DNA from: Candidatus Symbiothrix sp.
GTDB lineage: Bacteria; Bacteroidota; Bacteroidia; Bacteroidales; Azobacteroidaceae
Reading direction: 5' to 3'
Assembly: GCA_031261295.1 (NCBI GenBank)
Contig: JAISKT010000162.1
Span: 1-54,451 of the forward strand
DNA length: 54,451 bases
Shown here: positions 43,828 to 51,994 of the stretch, in pieces
Layout: the number at the start of each line of letters is the position of its first letter
How positions within the stretch are numbered: position 1 is the first letter of the stretch
The notes under the pieces: generated by a model
The model's database searches: none
Told to the model about the DNA's origin: nothing
The model's input: the letters and a program-made list of their open reading frames with translations, nothing else
Translations under genes and position numbers: made by a program

Positions 43828-44295
43828 ATGCCGAAGCCCAATGTTTACACCCAAATTTACATACAGTTAGTTTTTTCTCCTAAAAATCGGAATGCACTAT
43901 TACACAAAGAAATTCGACCTACTGTATTTTCTTACATTTCAGGAATCGTCGATAAAATGGCGCATAAATCTATTGCTGTTAATGGAATGGCGGATCATGT
44001 TCATATTCTATTCGGACTGGATCCGAAGATTTCAATTTCCGACACTGTTCGCGACATTAAACGTTCATCTTCTTTATTTATCAACTCTAATCATTTATGC
44101 CGTTATAAATTTGAATGGCAGGAGGGCTATGGCGGATTTTCTTATGGTCGGTCTAATTTAAATAAGGTTTATAAATATGTTTTAAATCAAGAAAAACACC
44201 ACCAAAAAATGACATTTAAAACCGAATATACTGGTTTTTTGGATAGATTTGAAGTTCCATACGAAGATCCCTATTTATTTCAATTTTTTGATTAA
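43828..44295 (+). CDS. REP-associated tyrosine transposase (RAYT, Y1/IS200-like)
   Basis: A 155-residue HUH single-strand transposase of the Y1 (IS200/IS605 TnpA-like) family. It has the N-terminal YTQIYIQLVFSPKNRNALL, the metal-binding HUH pair in MADHVHILFGL, and the later NLNKVYKYVLNQEKHHQKM, which contains the probable catalytic tyrosine. The ORF track starts at 43786 inside the promoter; ATG 43828 (MPKPNVYTQI) fits the family. No tnpB/IscB or IS ends are present. Instead the gene is surrounded by eleven REP hairpins, the signature of a RAYT that mobilises REP elements. It looks intact. Confidence 0.9.
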   Translation: MPKPNVYTQIYIQLVFSPKNRNALLHKEIRPTVFSYISGIVDKMAHKSIAVNGMADHVHILFGLDPKISISDTVRDIKRSSSLFINSNHLCRYKFEWQEGYGGFSYGRSNLNKVYKYVLNQEKHHQKMTFKTEYTGFLDRFEVPYEDPYLFQFFD

Positions 44296-44334
44296 TAAAT
44301 GATAATGCAACATCTCCGATGTTGTATTCGGATG

Positions 44335-44362
44335 GTAGAGACGCGATTAATCGCGTCTCTAC
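44335..44362. repeat. 28-bp perfect palindrome
   Basis: GTAGAGACGCGATT followed directly by its complement, with no loop. It differs from the REP hairpins in size, sequence and lack of a loop, so it appears to be another repeat family lying within the REP cluster. Confidence 0.85.
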
Positions 44363-44364
44363 GT

Positions 44365-44413
44365 TATGCAACCGCTCCGCGGTTGACGGTGGTAGGTGGT
44401 ATTATTCTGTGCT
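44365..44413. repeat. Right 49-bp inverted repeat of the RAYT unit
   Basis: The partner of 43673-43721 (48 of 49 positions complementary). It contains the CAACCGC-type REP followed by GACGGTGGTAGGTGGTATTA. Confidence 0.9.
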
Positions 44414-44451
44414 CCAATAATGCAACGCCTCCGGCGTTGACATTATAAAAA

Positions 44452-44484
44452 ACGCCCGCATTGCAACGAAGCAAATGCGGGCGT
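44452..44484 (-). terminator. Terminator of the OmpA-family gene
   Basis: ACGCCCGCATT (44452-44462) and AATGCGGGCGT (44474-44484) form a perfect 11-bp G/C-rich stem with an 11-base loop. On the minus strand it is followed by six T's. It lies 29 bases after the stop codon of the OmpA-family gene. Confidence 0.9.
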
Positions 44485-44512
44485 CAGTAAAATTACTTTT
44501 TAATTATTATCC

Positions 44513-45841
44513 TCAAGGAATAATGAAAATGGTTACGCGGTTCCAATCATTTTCTGCAAACGGTTGTACTTTATCACCATAATGTTTAAGTACCAAACGG
44601 CTTTTATCAATACCGAATTTGCCTGTTAACAAGTTAGCAACAGCATTTGAACGGTTTTTTGATAATTGCAGGTTAAGAGAAGGAGTACCTGTATTTTTGT
44701 CAGCATAGCTGGCTAATTCCAATTTAGATCCCGGGTGGCCAATCAGGTATTCAGCAGCTTTTGCTACATTTACCAATTGGTTATCGCGAACTACATAGCT
44801 GCCGATCGTGAAAAATACCGGAGTTAATTCTTCTGTCTTTGCAGGTTCCGGTTGTTTAACTTCCGGGCAAACGGGTACCGGAGGACAAGCAGGCGCCGGA
44901 GGACATACTGTACCCGGACGGTTGCGAAGTTCGTTGATTTCTCTGTTCAATGCATCTACTTCAGCTTGATCATACAATGGAGCTTTGATGAAATGACGGA
45001 AATTGAAACGATAAGTTAAACCTAATCTTGCATTTGCAACGATATCCATATTATGTGAGCCACCAGCCAAACGATCGAAGTTGTCGGGAGCGGTTATTGC
45101 TTGAGCATCCAAATAAAGATCCCATCTGTCACCCAGACGGAAGTTTAATTGCAAACCGAATTTTTCTACAATACTGTTAACCGCTGTTACATTGTCATTA
45201 AGATCCAAGAGATTATCAAAATCGTTTGATCCAAAAGTATGAGCATAACCCAAACCTGCATAAATTACCGGATTGAAGAATGCTTTCGGATTGTAATGCG
45301 TGAAAAGATTTTTCAGATTTACCAAGAAATCCAATGTACCTGCTGCATAAGTAACTTCGTTGGTATAACCACCTCCATCTCTTGCTTCCAAGAAACGAGA
45401 TCCGTCTCCGGAATAATAACCAATAGAACCAGCAGTTGGGTAATGTTTACCTGTGTACCATAAACCGGTTGTACTTGTAGAATAGCCCTTTAGTTGTGCA
45501 CCTGTAGCATTGATACGAAGTCCCCATACCGGAGAAAACCATTTACCGACAGATAAACCACCTGTTGGAACCAAATCATCAAATGCGTCTAAATCTCTGG
45601 AATTTTCAGACAATAAACGAGCAACCCCACCTTCTAAAGAGAAGAACCAATTGCTATTTGGTTTGTTGGCTACCCATGTAGTTCTTACGGCTGTTGAATT
45701 AGCTTGTTTATCGACTGCGGTCAGATACACTTCCCGGGCTTTCTCGTCGCCGGGATACTGATTTTCCACAGCCAATTCTTTTTGTGCATTCACACACACG
45801 GCTGAAAGCAGAAATACTGCTGTTAAAAATAAATTTTTCAT
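44513..45841 (-). CDS. OmpA-family protein (Omp40/41, OprF-like)
   Basis: An abundant-type outer-membrane protein that ties the membrane to peptidoglycan. The signal peptide is MKNLFLTAVFLLSAVCVNA. The N-terminal domain (WFFSLEGGVARLLSENSRDL, GLSVGKWFSPVWGLRINATG, GLTYRFNFRHF) is a small barrel. A Pro/Cys linker (CPPAPACPPVPVCPEVKQPE) follows, as in P. gingivalis Omp40/41. The C-terminal OmpA-like domain runs from VFFTIGSYVVRDNQLVNVAK through LELASYADKNTGTPSLNLQL to NDWNRVTIFIIP. TAAATTTG at 45930-45937 on the minus strand is a possible -7 box with a roughly 80-base leader. Confidence 0.92.
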   Translation of the reverse strand: MKNLFLTAVFLLSAVCVNAQKELAVENQYPGDEKAREVYLTAVDKQANSTAVRTTWVANKPNSNWFFSLEGGVARLLSENSRDLDAFDDLVPTGGLSVGKWFSPVWGLRINATGAQLKGYSTSTTGLWYTGKHYPTAGSIGYYSGDGSRFLEARDGGGYTNEVTYAAGTLDFLVNLKNLFTHYNPKAFFNPVIYAGLGYAHTFGSNDFDNLLDLNDNVTAVNSIVEKFGLQLNFRLGDRWDLYLDAQAITAPDNFDRLAGGSHNMDIVANARLGLTYRFNFRHFIKAPLYDQAEVDALNREINELRNRPGTVCPPAPACPPVPVCPEVKQPEPAKTEELTPVFFTIGSYVVRDNQLVNVAKAAEYLIGHPGSKLELASYADKNTGTPSLNLQLSKNRSNAVANLLTGKFGIDKSRLVLKHYGDKVQPFAENDWNRVTIFIIP

Positions 45842-46062
45842 CTTCTTTTTGTTTAGGATGTATTAATTAAAATTGATAATTTTCACTTTCTTTTCTTTAC
45901 TGCTTTTTATAAGCCAGCAAATTTTGGGCCAAATTTAACTATTTTACATAGAACTACCAAGAAATTCTATATTTTTTTAAACATGGCACCCATTTTTTTT
46001 CTCAAATTGAGAATATTTTACATATAAACGCCCATCCCATTCATATTGTTTATATTTTTTTT

Positions 46063-46070
46063 TACCTTTG
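46063..46070 (+). promoter_or_regulatory. -7 box for the GH9 gene
   Basis: TACCTTTG matches TAnnTTTG and lies 23 bases before the ATG at 46094. The ORF-track TTG start at 46046 lies upstream of this box and cannot be used from it. Confidence 0.6.
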
Positions 46071-46093
46071 TAAATCAAATTAGCGTTCAACGC

Positions 46094-48604
46094 ATGAAAA
46101 AAACACAATCGCTACTAATCTTGTTTTTCCTGGGAATTCTATTTTCCCTCCGGGCGCAAGATTTCAAACTTATCGAATCCGGTTATTTTCGGAATAATGG
46201 AGTAAATATAATGGCTTTTGACGACATTTACCCCGAAGGACACCAAGGCGGACTGTCGATCATTATGCACGGCAACCGGGTCGCAACGAACGGGGATCTC
46301 CGTCTGGAAGCTACTCCCGGGCAATGGCAGCCCGTTCCCAGACAAAACGATCGCCGGTTGGATGCCGCTGCCAATACGATTACGGCTTTTATGAGCTATC
46401 CCGATTCTTCCCGCCACCTCACCGGTTTCAATCCTATGCTCTATCCGGATATTACGCTTAATTATACGGTAACGGTGAAAGGCGAAGGTAAATCCATCCT
46501 TGTAACCGTGGATTTAGACCGCCCCGTTCCTGAAAAATTGATTGGGAAAGTGGGATTCAACCTCGAATTGTTTCCGGGCGCTTTATTCGGTAAAACCTGG
46601 ATTATGGACAATCAAACCGGTATTTTTCCCCAACAACCGAACGGGCCGCTTCTGGAAACGGCTCCGAATCATTCCCATCCGGGGAATTTCAATCCTGCCG
46701 GAAAAGCCGACTCCCAAAAACTGATAACCGAAACGTATTCCCCCATGGCAGCCGATGATCTAATTGCCGCTCCGTATGCTATAGGCAAAAAACTCATCAT
46801 TCAACCGGCGGACCTATATAATAAGGTATCAATCGAATCGCAGACTGCGAATCTTCAATTATACGACGGGCGGATGAATCACAACAACGGTTGGTTTGTG
46901 GTGCGTTCGGAAATTCCGGCAGGTGCAACTAAGGGTGCAATCCGCTGGGTGATTACTCCCAATAGTGTGGAAAACTGGCTGTATGCTCCGGTGATCCAAA
47001 CTTCTCAGATCGGGTATCATCCCAATCAAACCAAAGTAGCTGTGATTGAATTGGATGAGCGGGACAAAAATTTCACGGAGGCTGCTTTGATTAAAATTAC
47101 CGGAAACGGGGAAGAAATGATAAAAACTTCTCCTGCGGCTCATTGGGGAAAGTTTTTACGCTATAATTATTTGAAATTTGATTTCACCGAAATAAAAGAA
47201 GAAGGTTTGTATCAAATAAAATACGGGAATTCCCAATCTTCTGTTTTTCGTATTGCCCCAAATATATATGATCGCGGCGTGTGGCAACCGGTATTGGAAT
47301 ATTTTCTTCCGGTGCAAATGTGTCATACGCGTGTCAATGAGAAATACCGCGTTTGGCACGATGCCTGCCATTTGGACGATGCCCGCATGGCTCCGGTTGA
47401 TTTTAACCATTTCGATGGATATGCGCAAGGGCCTTCCACACTGACAAAATATCAGCCGGGCGATGTTGTTCCGGGAATGAATGCCGGCGGGTGGCACGAT
47501 GCCGGCGATTTTGACCTGCGTGTAGAATCCCAATCGGGCGAAACTTATATCCTGTCGCTGGCTTATGAAGCGTTCAAAGTAGATTACGATGTGACCTCCA
47601 TTGATCACAACCGGCATCTGACTGAAATCCACCAACCGGATGGAAAACCTGACATTTTGCAACAAATTGAAAATGGCATTTTGACAGTTGTTGGCGGTTA
47701 TCGTGCGTTAGGACGCTTGTACCGCGGAATTATTTGCAATGATTTGCGCCAATATGTCTTGTTGGGCGATGCCGCTGCTATGACTGACAATATCCGGGGA
47801 AACGAAGACGACCGCTGGGTTTTCACCGAAGACCATCCGCTCCGCGAACTGACCACTGCGGCCCATTTGGCTGCAGCTTCCCGTGTATTGAAAGGATTTA
47901 ACGATACGTTAAGCGTTCAGTCCCTGGCGATTGCCCGTAAATTATACGAAATTACGCAAGTAGCTGATCCGGCCAAAAACGCGAAAATACAGGCTGCCGT
48001 GGAATTATTCCTGACTACCGGAGAAAATCAATACAAGGATTATTTGTTGAAAGAAACCGGTTATATCGTTCAAAATATCAATCAGACAGGTTGGTTTACC
48101 GGTCGATTTGAAAAAGCGATTCACGACAAAAAATTCACCAATGCTGTTACCGGCGCTTTGCAGGAATTCAAAAATGAAATTGAAAAACAAGGAGCGGAAA
48201 CTCCTTACGGCATTCCTTACCTTCCGTATATCTGGGGAGCGGGCTGGGACATCCAGCGGTTCGGGTTTTACCAATATTTCCTGCATACGGCTTACCCCGA
48301 AATATTTTCGGCAGAATACCTGTATAATGCACTAAATTTTGTGTTGGGATGTCATCCCGGATCCAATACCGCTTCTTTCGCTTCGGGAGTAGGCGCTAAA
48401 TCGGCTATTCCCGGTTACGGACTCAACCGGGCCGACTGGTCGTATATACCGGGCGGCGTAATCTCCGGTACGGCATTGATCCGTCCGGATTTTCCGGAAT
48501 TATTGACATTCCCTTATTTATGGCAACAAACAGAATATGTGTTGGGCGGCGGATCGGGACATTATATGTTCTTGGTGTTGGCTGCACAACAATTACTTCA
48601 TTAA
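46094..48604 (+). CDS. GH9-family glycoside hydrolase
   Basis: An exported GH9 enzyme of about 836 residues, a family of endoglucanases and exo-acting glucosidases/glucosaminidases. The signal peptide (MKKTQSLLILFFLGILFSLR) is followed by a beta-rich region of about 280 residues. A CelD_N Ig-like domain comes next (APVIQTSQIGYHPNQTKVAV). The (alpha/alpha)6 catalytic domain starts around FLPVQMCHTRVNEKYRVWHD. GMNAGGWHDAGDFDLRVESQ carries the nucleophile-side Asp pair, and WQQTEYVLGGGSGHY at the end contains the probable acid Glu. Start 46094 lies after the -7 box. No T9SS tail or SusC/D pair is present, so the substrate is open. Confidence 0.88.
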   Translation: MKKTQSLLILFFLGILFSLRAQDFKLIESGYFRNNGVNIMAFDDIYPEGHQGGLSIIMHGNRVATNGDLRLEATPGQWQPVPRQNDRRLDAAANTITAFMSYPDSSRHLTGFNPMLYPDITLNYTVTVKGEGKSILVTVDLDRPVPEKLIGKVGFNLELFPGALFGKTWIMDNQTGIFPQQPNGPLLETAPNHSHPGNFNPAGKADSQKLITETYSPMAADDLIAAPYAIGKKLIIQPADLYNKVSIESQTANLQLYDGRMNHNNGWFVVRSEIPAGATKGAIRWVITPNSVENWLYAPVIQTSQIGYHPNQTKVAVIELDERDKNFTEAALIKITGNGEEMIKTSPAAHWGKFLRYNYLKFDFTEIKEEGLYQIKYGNSQSSVFRIAPNIYDRGVWQPVLEYFLPVQMCHTRVNEKYRVWHDACHLDDARMAPVDFNHFDGYAQGPSTLTKYQPGDVVPGMNAGGWHDAGDFDLRVESQSGETYILSLAYEAFKVDYDVTSIDHNRHLTEIHQPDGKPDILQQIENGILTVVGGYRALGRLYRGIICNDLRQYVLLGDAAAMTDNIRGNEDDRWVFTEDHPLRELTTAAHLAAASRVLKGFNDTLSVQSLAIARKLYEITQVADPAKNAKIQAAVELFLTTGENQYKDYLLKETGYIVQNINQTGWFTGRFEKAIHDKKFTNAVTGALQEFKNEIEKQGAETPYGIPYLPYIWGAGWDIQRFGFYQYFLHTAYPEIFSAEYLYNALNFVLGCHPGSNTASFASGVGAKSAIPGYGLNRADWSYIPGGVISGTALIRPDFPELLTFPYLWQQTEYVLGGGSGHYMFLVLAAQQLLH

Positions 48605-48623
48605 TAATCATTTAATAAAAATT

Positions 48624-49040
48624 ATGGCTACAGTTAAAACAACGTATTTGGGAAATCTTCGGACAGAAGCAGTGCACTTGCAATCCGGTGCAAAAATCAT
48701 TACGGATGCGCCGACCGATAATCATGGAAAAGGGGAAGCTTTTTCTCCAACCGACTTATTTGCAGCTTCTTATGCCAGTTGCGCATTGACAATCATCGGC
48801 ATTGCCACGCAAACACATAACTTCAACATTGACGGAACCGTAGTGGAAACCACCAAAGTAATGGGCGAAAATCCCCGCCGCATTGTAGAATTAATCGTGA
48901 ATTTCACGTTTCCGCACAATAATTACAGTGAAAAAGAACGCAGAGTGATTGAAGGCGCTGTCAAAGGCTGTCCGGTAGCGAATAGCTTGCCGGCGGAATT
49001 GAAAATCACACGGACAGTAAACTTTAAAACAGTAAGCTGA
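48624..49040 (+). CDS. OsmC/Ohr-family peroxide-resistance protein
   Basis: A 138-residue OsmC-type thiol peroxidase that would reduce organic hydroperoxides. The two redox cysteines lie in LFAASYASCALTIIGIATQT and EGAVKGCPVANSLP, about 60 residues apart, as in the family. FSPTDLFAASYASC is the conserved helix. The ORF track begins at 48537 inside the GH9 gene; ATG 48624 (MATVKTTYLGNLRTEAVHLQ) gives the standard N-terminus. It starts 19 bases after the GH9 stop, so the two may share a transcript. Confidence 0.92.
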   Translation: MATVKTTYLGNLRTEAVHLQSGAKIITDAPTDNHGKGEAFSPTDLFAASYASCALTIIGIATQTHNFNIDGTVVETTKVMGENPRRIVELIVNFTFPHNNYSEKERRVIEGAVKGCPVANSLPAELKITRTVNFKTVS

Positions 49041-49145
49041 TCGTTCTTTTATTGATTTTCCTTACAGTTACTTGCGGTAACGCCTGTTTTCATATTTAGG
49101 TAAATTATTTTCTATTATTTTCTTTTTCGGCTCAAAAAGATTGAT

Positions 49146-49153
49146 TACTTTTG
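49146..49153 (+). promoter_or_regulatory. -7 box for the toxin-antitoxin pair
   Basis: TACTTTTG matches TAnnTTTG and ends 18 bases before the antitoxin ATG at 49172. The -33 region is T-rich without a clear TTTG. Confidence 0.5.
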
Positions 49154-49171
49154 TTTTATAAATTTACAATT

Positions 49172-49375
49172 ATGAGTCAGACTGATAAAAAGGAAGCAAA
49201 TGCTATGCCAAAGGAAATAGCAGAGATGCAAAATGATTTGCTAAATCTTGTGTTGAAAAAAACGGGCGTAGATTATGAGGTGTTGTTGGAAACAGCCAAA
49301 AGAGAATTTGTTGTAAGCAATTTAGATGTGCTCAACACGATGGAACTAAAAAAGTTCCAAAGAATACTTTTGTAA
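49172..49375 (+). CDS. Putative antitoxin of a PIN toxin
   Basis: A 67-residue, mostly helical and charged protein (MSQTDKKEANAMPKEIAEMQ, ending MELKKFQRILL). I do not recognise a named family. The call rests on position: its TAA stop overlaps the ATG of a PIN-domain gene by one base (TAATG), and it precedes the toxin as most type II antitoxins do. No ribbon-helix-helix or AbrB motif is obvious. The ORF-track start at 49151 overlaps the -7 box, so ATG 49172 is preferred. Confidence 0.6.
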   Translation: MSQTDKKEANAMPKEIAEMQNDLLNLVLKKTGVDYEVLLETAKREFVVSNLDVLNTMELKKFQRILL

Positions 49376-49800
49376 TGAGTGCAACTAATAAGAACAATAT
49401 TTTTATTGATACCAACGTACTAATAGGAGCTTGGTCAGGTAAAAAACCGGATAGCAATTGTTTGGATTATCTTTTTTCGCTTACCGGAAAACGTCTTTTT
49501 ATTTCGTCTTTGAGTGTAGCTCAATTAGTATCTGTTTTTCAGAAAAAGAAAAATAATGCTGAAATAAAAAAAATTGTACGTTATTTACTTTCTAAATTTA
49601 CAGTACTTTCATTTACAGACAAAGATATTGAAGATTCGTTAAATATTGAAAATTCTGACATGGAAGATAATATACAGTATATTATAAGCCGAAAATTTAA
49701 CTGTCTACATTTTGTCACCAATAATAAAAAAGATTACAATCGTTTTTATATCCTAAACATTATTATGCCATCTCAAATAAGAGTAATAAAAAGGGATTAA
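49375..49800 (+). CDS. PIN-domain protein, putative toxin RNase
   Basis: A 141-residue PIN-fold protein. NNIFIDTNVLIGAW holds the first catalytic Asp. The middle acidic position is less clear: SSLSVAQLVSVF has Gln where many PIN toxins have Glu. NSDMEDNIQYIISRKFNCLH and FVTNNKKDYNR supply the later Asp residues. PIN toxins cleave tRNA, rRNA or mRNA. Translational coupling to a small helical upstream gene suggests a VapBC-like type II module. Its A/T-rich composition and isolation between housekeeping-type genes fit horizontal arrival. The 95 bases after it show no clear hairpin. Confidence 0.8.
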   Translation: MSATNKNNIFIDTNVLIGAWSGKKPDSNCLDYLFSLTGKRLFISSLSVAQLVSVFQKKKNNAEIKKIVRYLLSKFTVLSFTDKDIEDSLNIENSDMEDNIQYIISRKFNCLHFVTNNKKDYNRFYILNIIMPSQIRVIKRD

Positions 49801-49895
49801 GAATATTTTACTCTGTAATCAGTTCATCCTCCAATAGTAAATTAGTATTTATACTTTGGTGCGCCTCACGAAATATTTAGTTTGCAACTGCATAA

Positions 49896-50588
49896 ATGAT
49901 TTTAGAAGTACAGGAAATATCGAAGAATTACGGTTCACAGCAGGCGGTGAAGAATGTTTCTTTTGCTATCGCCCCCGGAGAAATCGTGGGTTTCCTTGGT
50001 CCCAATGGCGCCGGGAAATCCACTACTTTGAAAATGATTACCGGATGTGTTCCCTTGGATAAAGGGGCTGTAAAAATCAATGGTATCGACCTTTGGGAAG
50101 ATGCTCTAAAAGCCAAATCGCTTATGGGTTTTCTTCCGGAAGACAATCCTTTGTACGGGGAAATGTATATTTCCGAATACTTGGAATACGTGGCCGGGTT
50201 GTATGCGATGGATCATATTAAGGAAAATGTGACGGAAGTTATCCGGCAAACGGGTCTGCAGGCGGAAACTGCTAAAAAAATCGAACAACTCTCCAAAGGT
50301 TACAGGCAACGGGTGGGACTTGCGCAAGCCATTATTCATCAGCCGAAACTGTTGGTATTGGACGAACCTACGGCCGGATTGGATCCCAACCAGACAACGG
50401 AAATCAATGCCCTTCTTTTGTCTTTGGGCCGGAACAAAGGCATTCTTTTTTCTTCCCATACCTTGTCGGAAGTAGCAACCATTTGTACGCGAATTTTGTT
50501 TATTCACCGGGGAGAAATCGTTGCCGATCTTTCCCGGAATGAAATCGGAGATTTGGAATCTTTATTTAAAGAACTAACTGTAAATTAG
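49896..50588 (+). CDS. GldA-like ABC transporter ATP-binding protein
   Basis: An ATPase subunit of 230 residues. Walker A is FLGPNGAGKSTT, the signature is LSKGYRQRVGLAQA, and Walker B is LLVLDEPTAGLDPNQTTEI, followed by the switch His in FSSHTLSEVA. The order and spacing of motifs and GFLPEDNPLYGEMYISEYLE resemble GldA, the gliding-associated ATPase of Bacteroidota. GldA is usually near 300 residues, so this one lacks the C-terminal extension. No permease (gldF/gldG) is adjacent, so it is an orphan here. The TPM-domain gene starts 4 bases after it, suggesting one transcript. Confidence 0.8.
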   Translation: MILEVQEISKNYGSQQAVKNVSFAIAPGEIVGFLGPNGAGKSTTLKMITGCVPLDKGAVKINGIDLWEDALKAKSLMGFLPEDNPLYGEMYISEYLEYVAGLYAMDHIKENVTEVIRQTGLQAETAKKIEQLSKGYRQRVGLAQAIIHQPKLLVLDEPTAGLDPNQTTEINALLLSLGRNKGILFSSHTLSEVATICTRILFIHRGEIVADLSRNEIGDLESLFKELTVN

Positions 50589-50592
50589 ATGT

Positions 50593-51867
50593 ATGAAAAA
50601 CGGAAAGAATATTTTTCTTTTGTCCATATTATTTTTAATAACATTTTCTGTATCAGGCCAAACCTATACAGTGGATAAGGTTCCCTATGATAATCTGCAA
50701 AACAAATATGATTTCGTAAGCAATCCGGACGGTATTATTTCGCAACAGGCCGAACAGCAACTGAATACAATGCTTACATCTGTGGAAGATTCTGCCTCGG
50801 CGGAAATGGCCATTGTCTTGTTGAAATCCATTGGCTACGAGGATATTGATGATTTCGGAACCGCTCTTTTTACAAAGTGGGGAGTCGGGAAAAGACAGAA
50901 AGACAACGGATTACTGTTCCTTTTGGTAGAAGATCAACGGCAAATGATATTCCGGACCGGTTACGGTTTGGAAGGCGTATTGCCGGATGTCATTTTGTCA
51001 CGAATCATCCGGAATGACATATCTCCTTTGATGCAGCAGGGAAATTACGACCAGGCCATCGTCAACGGAATCGGAGAGGTCTGCAATTACCTTTTGAATC
51101 CGGAAGCGGTGCAGGAAATCCTTGTGCAGGAAAAAAATGCACAAATCCGGCAACAGGAGGAAATGGTCGCTTTTTTCAAAAAACTGTTTAAAATCTATCT
51201 GGCGCTTTCCGTCCTGGTATTTGTCTGGTTCCTGTTTTCTTTCAATACCAAATTAAAATGGAAAACCAATGTGGACAAATACAATCATCTGAATTCAATG
51301 CGAAATTCGGTGATTATCTGTGCCGTCCTTTTCCCGGTATTGATGGTATTTTTTGCAATTTTCTATTTTATAAAACTAAAAAGCCTGCGGAACGAAACGG
51401 TTGTTTGCCCTGAATGTGAGCATGATATGGTCAAACAAAGTGAAGCGGATGAAGATGCTTATCTGACTTCGGCGCAAACCGAAGAAGAGGAACTGAAATC
51501 AGTGGATTACGATGTTTGGCATTGCAATAACTGCGGCCATAACGAGATTTTCGCTTACGATAACCCACAGACCAAATATACGGTTTGTCCGCATTGCCAT
51601 GCCCGGACTTATTTTTACGAAGGAGAACGGATTGTTACGAATGCGACTACTTTTTCCAAAGGGCAAGGGGAAAAAGTATATCAATGCCTGAATTGCAAAA
51701 AGAAAGATGTTACACCGTTTATCATTCCCATGATTTTACTCGCTTCCGCCATGGGAAGCAGCGGAAGACGGGGCGGCGGTTTTGGCGGCGGCTTCGGAGG
51801 CGGAAGTATAGGCGGCGGCTTTGGGGGAGGACGCACCGGTGGAGGTGGCGCGCGAGGCGGCTGGTAA
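50593..51867 (+). CDS. TPM-domain membrane protein with zinc-ribbon-like segment
   Basis: A 424-residue membrane protein of the TPM/YgcG group. A signal peptide (MKNGKNIFLLSILFLITFSV) precedes the TPM domain (residues about 30-170: DFVSNPDGIISQQAEQQLN, EMAIVLLKSIGYEDIDDFGT, DNGLLFLLVEDQRQMIFRTG). Two membrane helices follow (about 198-216 and 237-260). A Cys-rich region then has CPEC, CNNCGH, CPHCH and CLNCKKK pairs, likely two zinc ribbons. The end is a Gly-rich tail (GGGFGGGFGGGSIGGGFGGG, then RGGW). The function of this family is poorly defined; roles in photosystem repair or membrane quality control are described for distant TPM proteins. Confidence 0.82.
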   Translation: MKNGKNIFLLSILFLITFSVSGQTYTVDKVPYDNLQNKYDFVSNPDGIISQQAEQQLNTMLTSVEDSASAEMAIVLLKSIGYEDIDDFGTALFTKWGVGKRQKDNGLLFLLVEDQRQMIFRTGYGLEGVLPDVILSRIIRNDISPLMQQGNYDQAIVNGIGEVCNYLLNPEAVQEILVQEKNAQIRQQEEMVAFFKKLFKIYLALSVLVFVWFLFSFNTKLKWKTNVDKYNHLNSMRNSVIICAVLFPVLMVFFAIFYFIKLKSLRNETVVCPECEHDMVKQSEADEDAYLTSAQTEEEELKSVDYDVWHCNNCGHNEIFAYDNPQTKYTVCPHCHARTYFYEGERIVTNATTFSKGQGEKVYQCLNCKKKDVTPFIIPMILLASAMGSSGRRGGGFGGGFGGGSIGGGFGGGRTGGGGARGGW

Positions 51868-51944
51868 TAATTTAGATAGGAGATAAAAGGCAAAAATTGG
51901 AAAAAATCTTCGGGAAAAGTGAATAAAATTTGACGAAAAAACCG

Positions 51945-51952
51945 TAACTTTG
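51945..51952 (+). promoter_or_regulatory. -7 box for serC
   Basis: TAACTTTG matches TAnnTTTG, 42 bases before the serC ATG, in the gap after the TPM gene. No -33 element is visible at the ideal distance. Confidence 0.55.
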
Positions 51953-51994
51953 CCGGCTCAAATACTATTTATTAATTCAATTTAAATACGAAGT

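Larger units (their letters stand above)
44308..44439. repeat. REP array downstream of the transposase (3 hairpins)
   Basis: Three TCC-loop hairpins: 44308-44324 (CAACATC/GATGTTG), 44369-44385 (CAACCGC/GCGGTTG) and 44423-44439 (CAACGCC/GGCGTTG). The last two mirror, in opposite orientation, the GGA-loop copies upstream of the gene. Confidence 0.9.

Noticed and set aside
51681-51893. Proline-rich 70-residue minus-strand ORF
   Set aside because: It is the antisense of the Gly-rich tail of the TPM protein.
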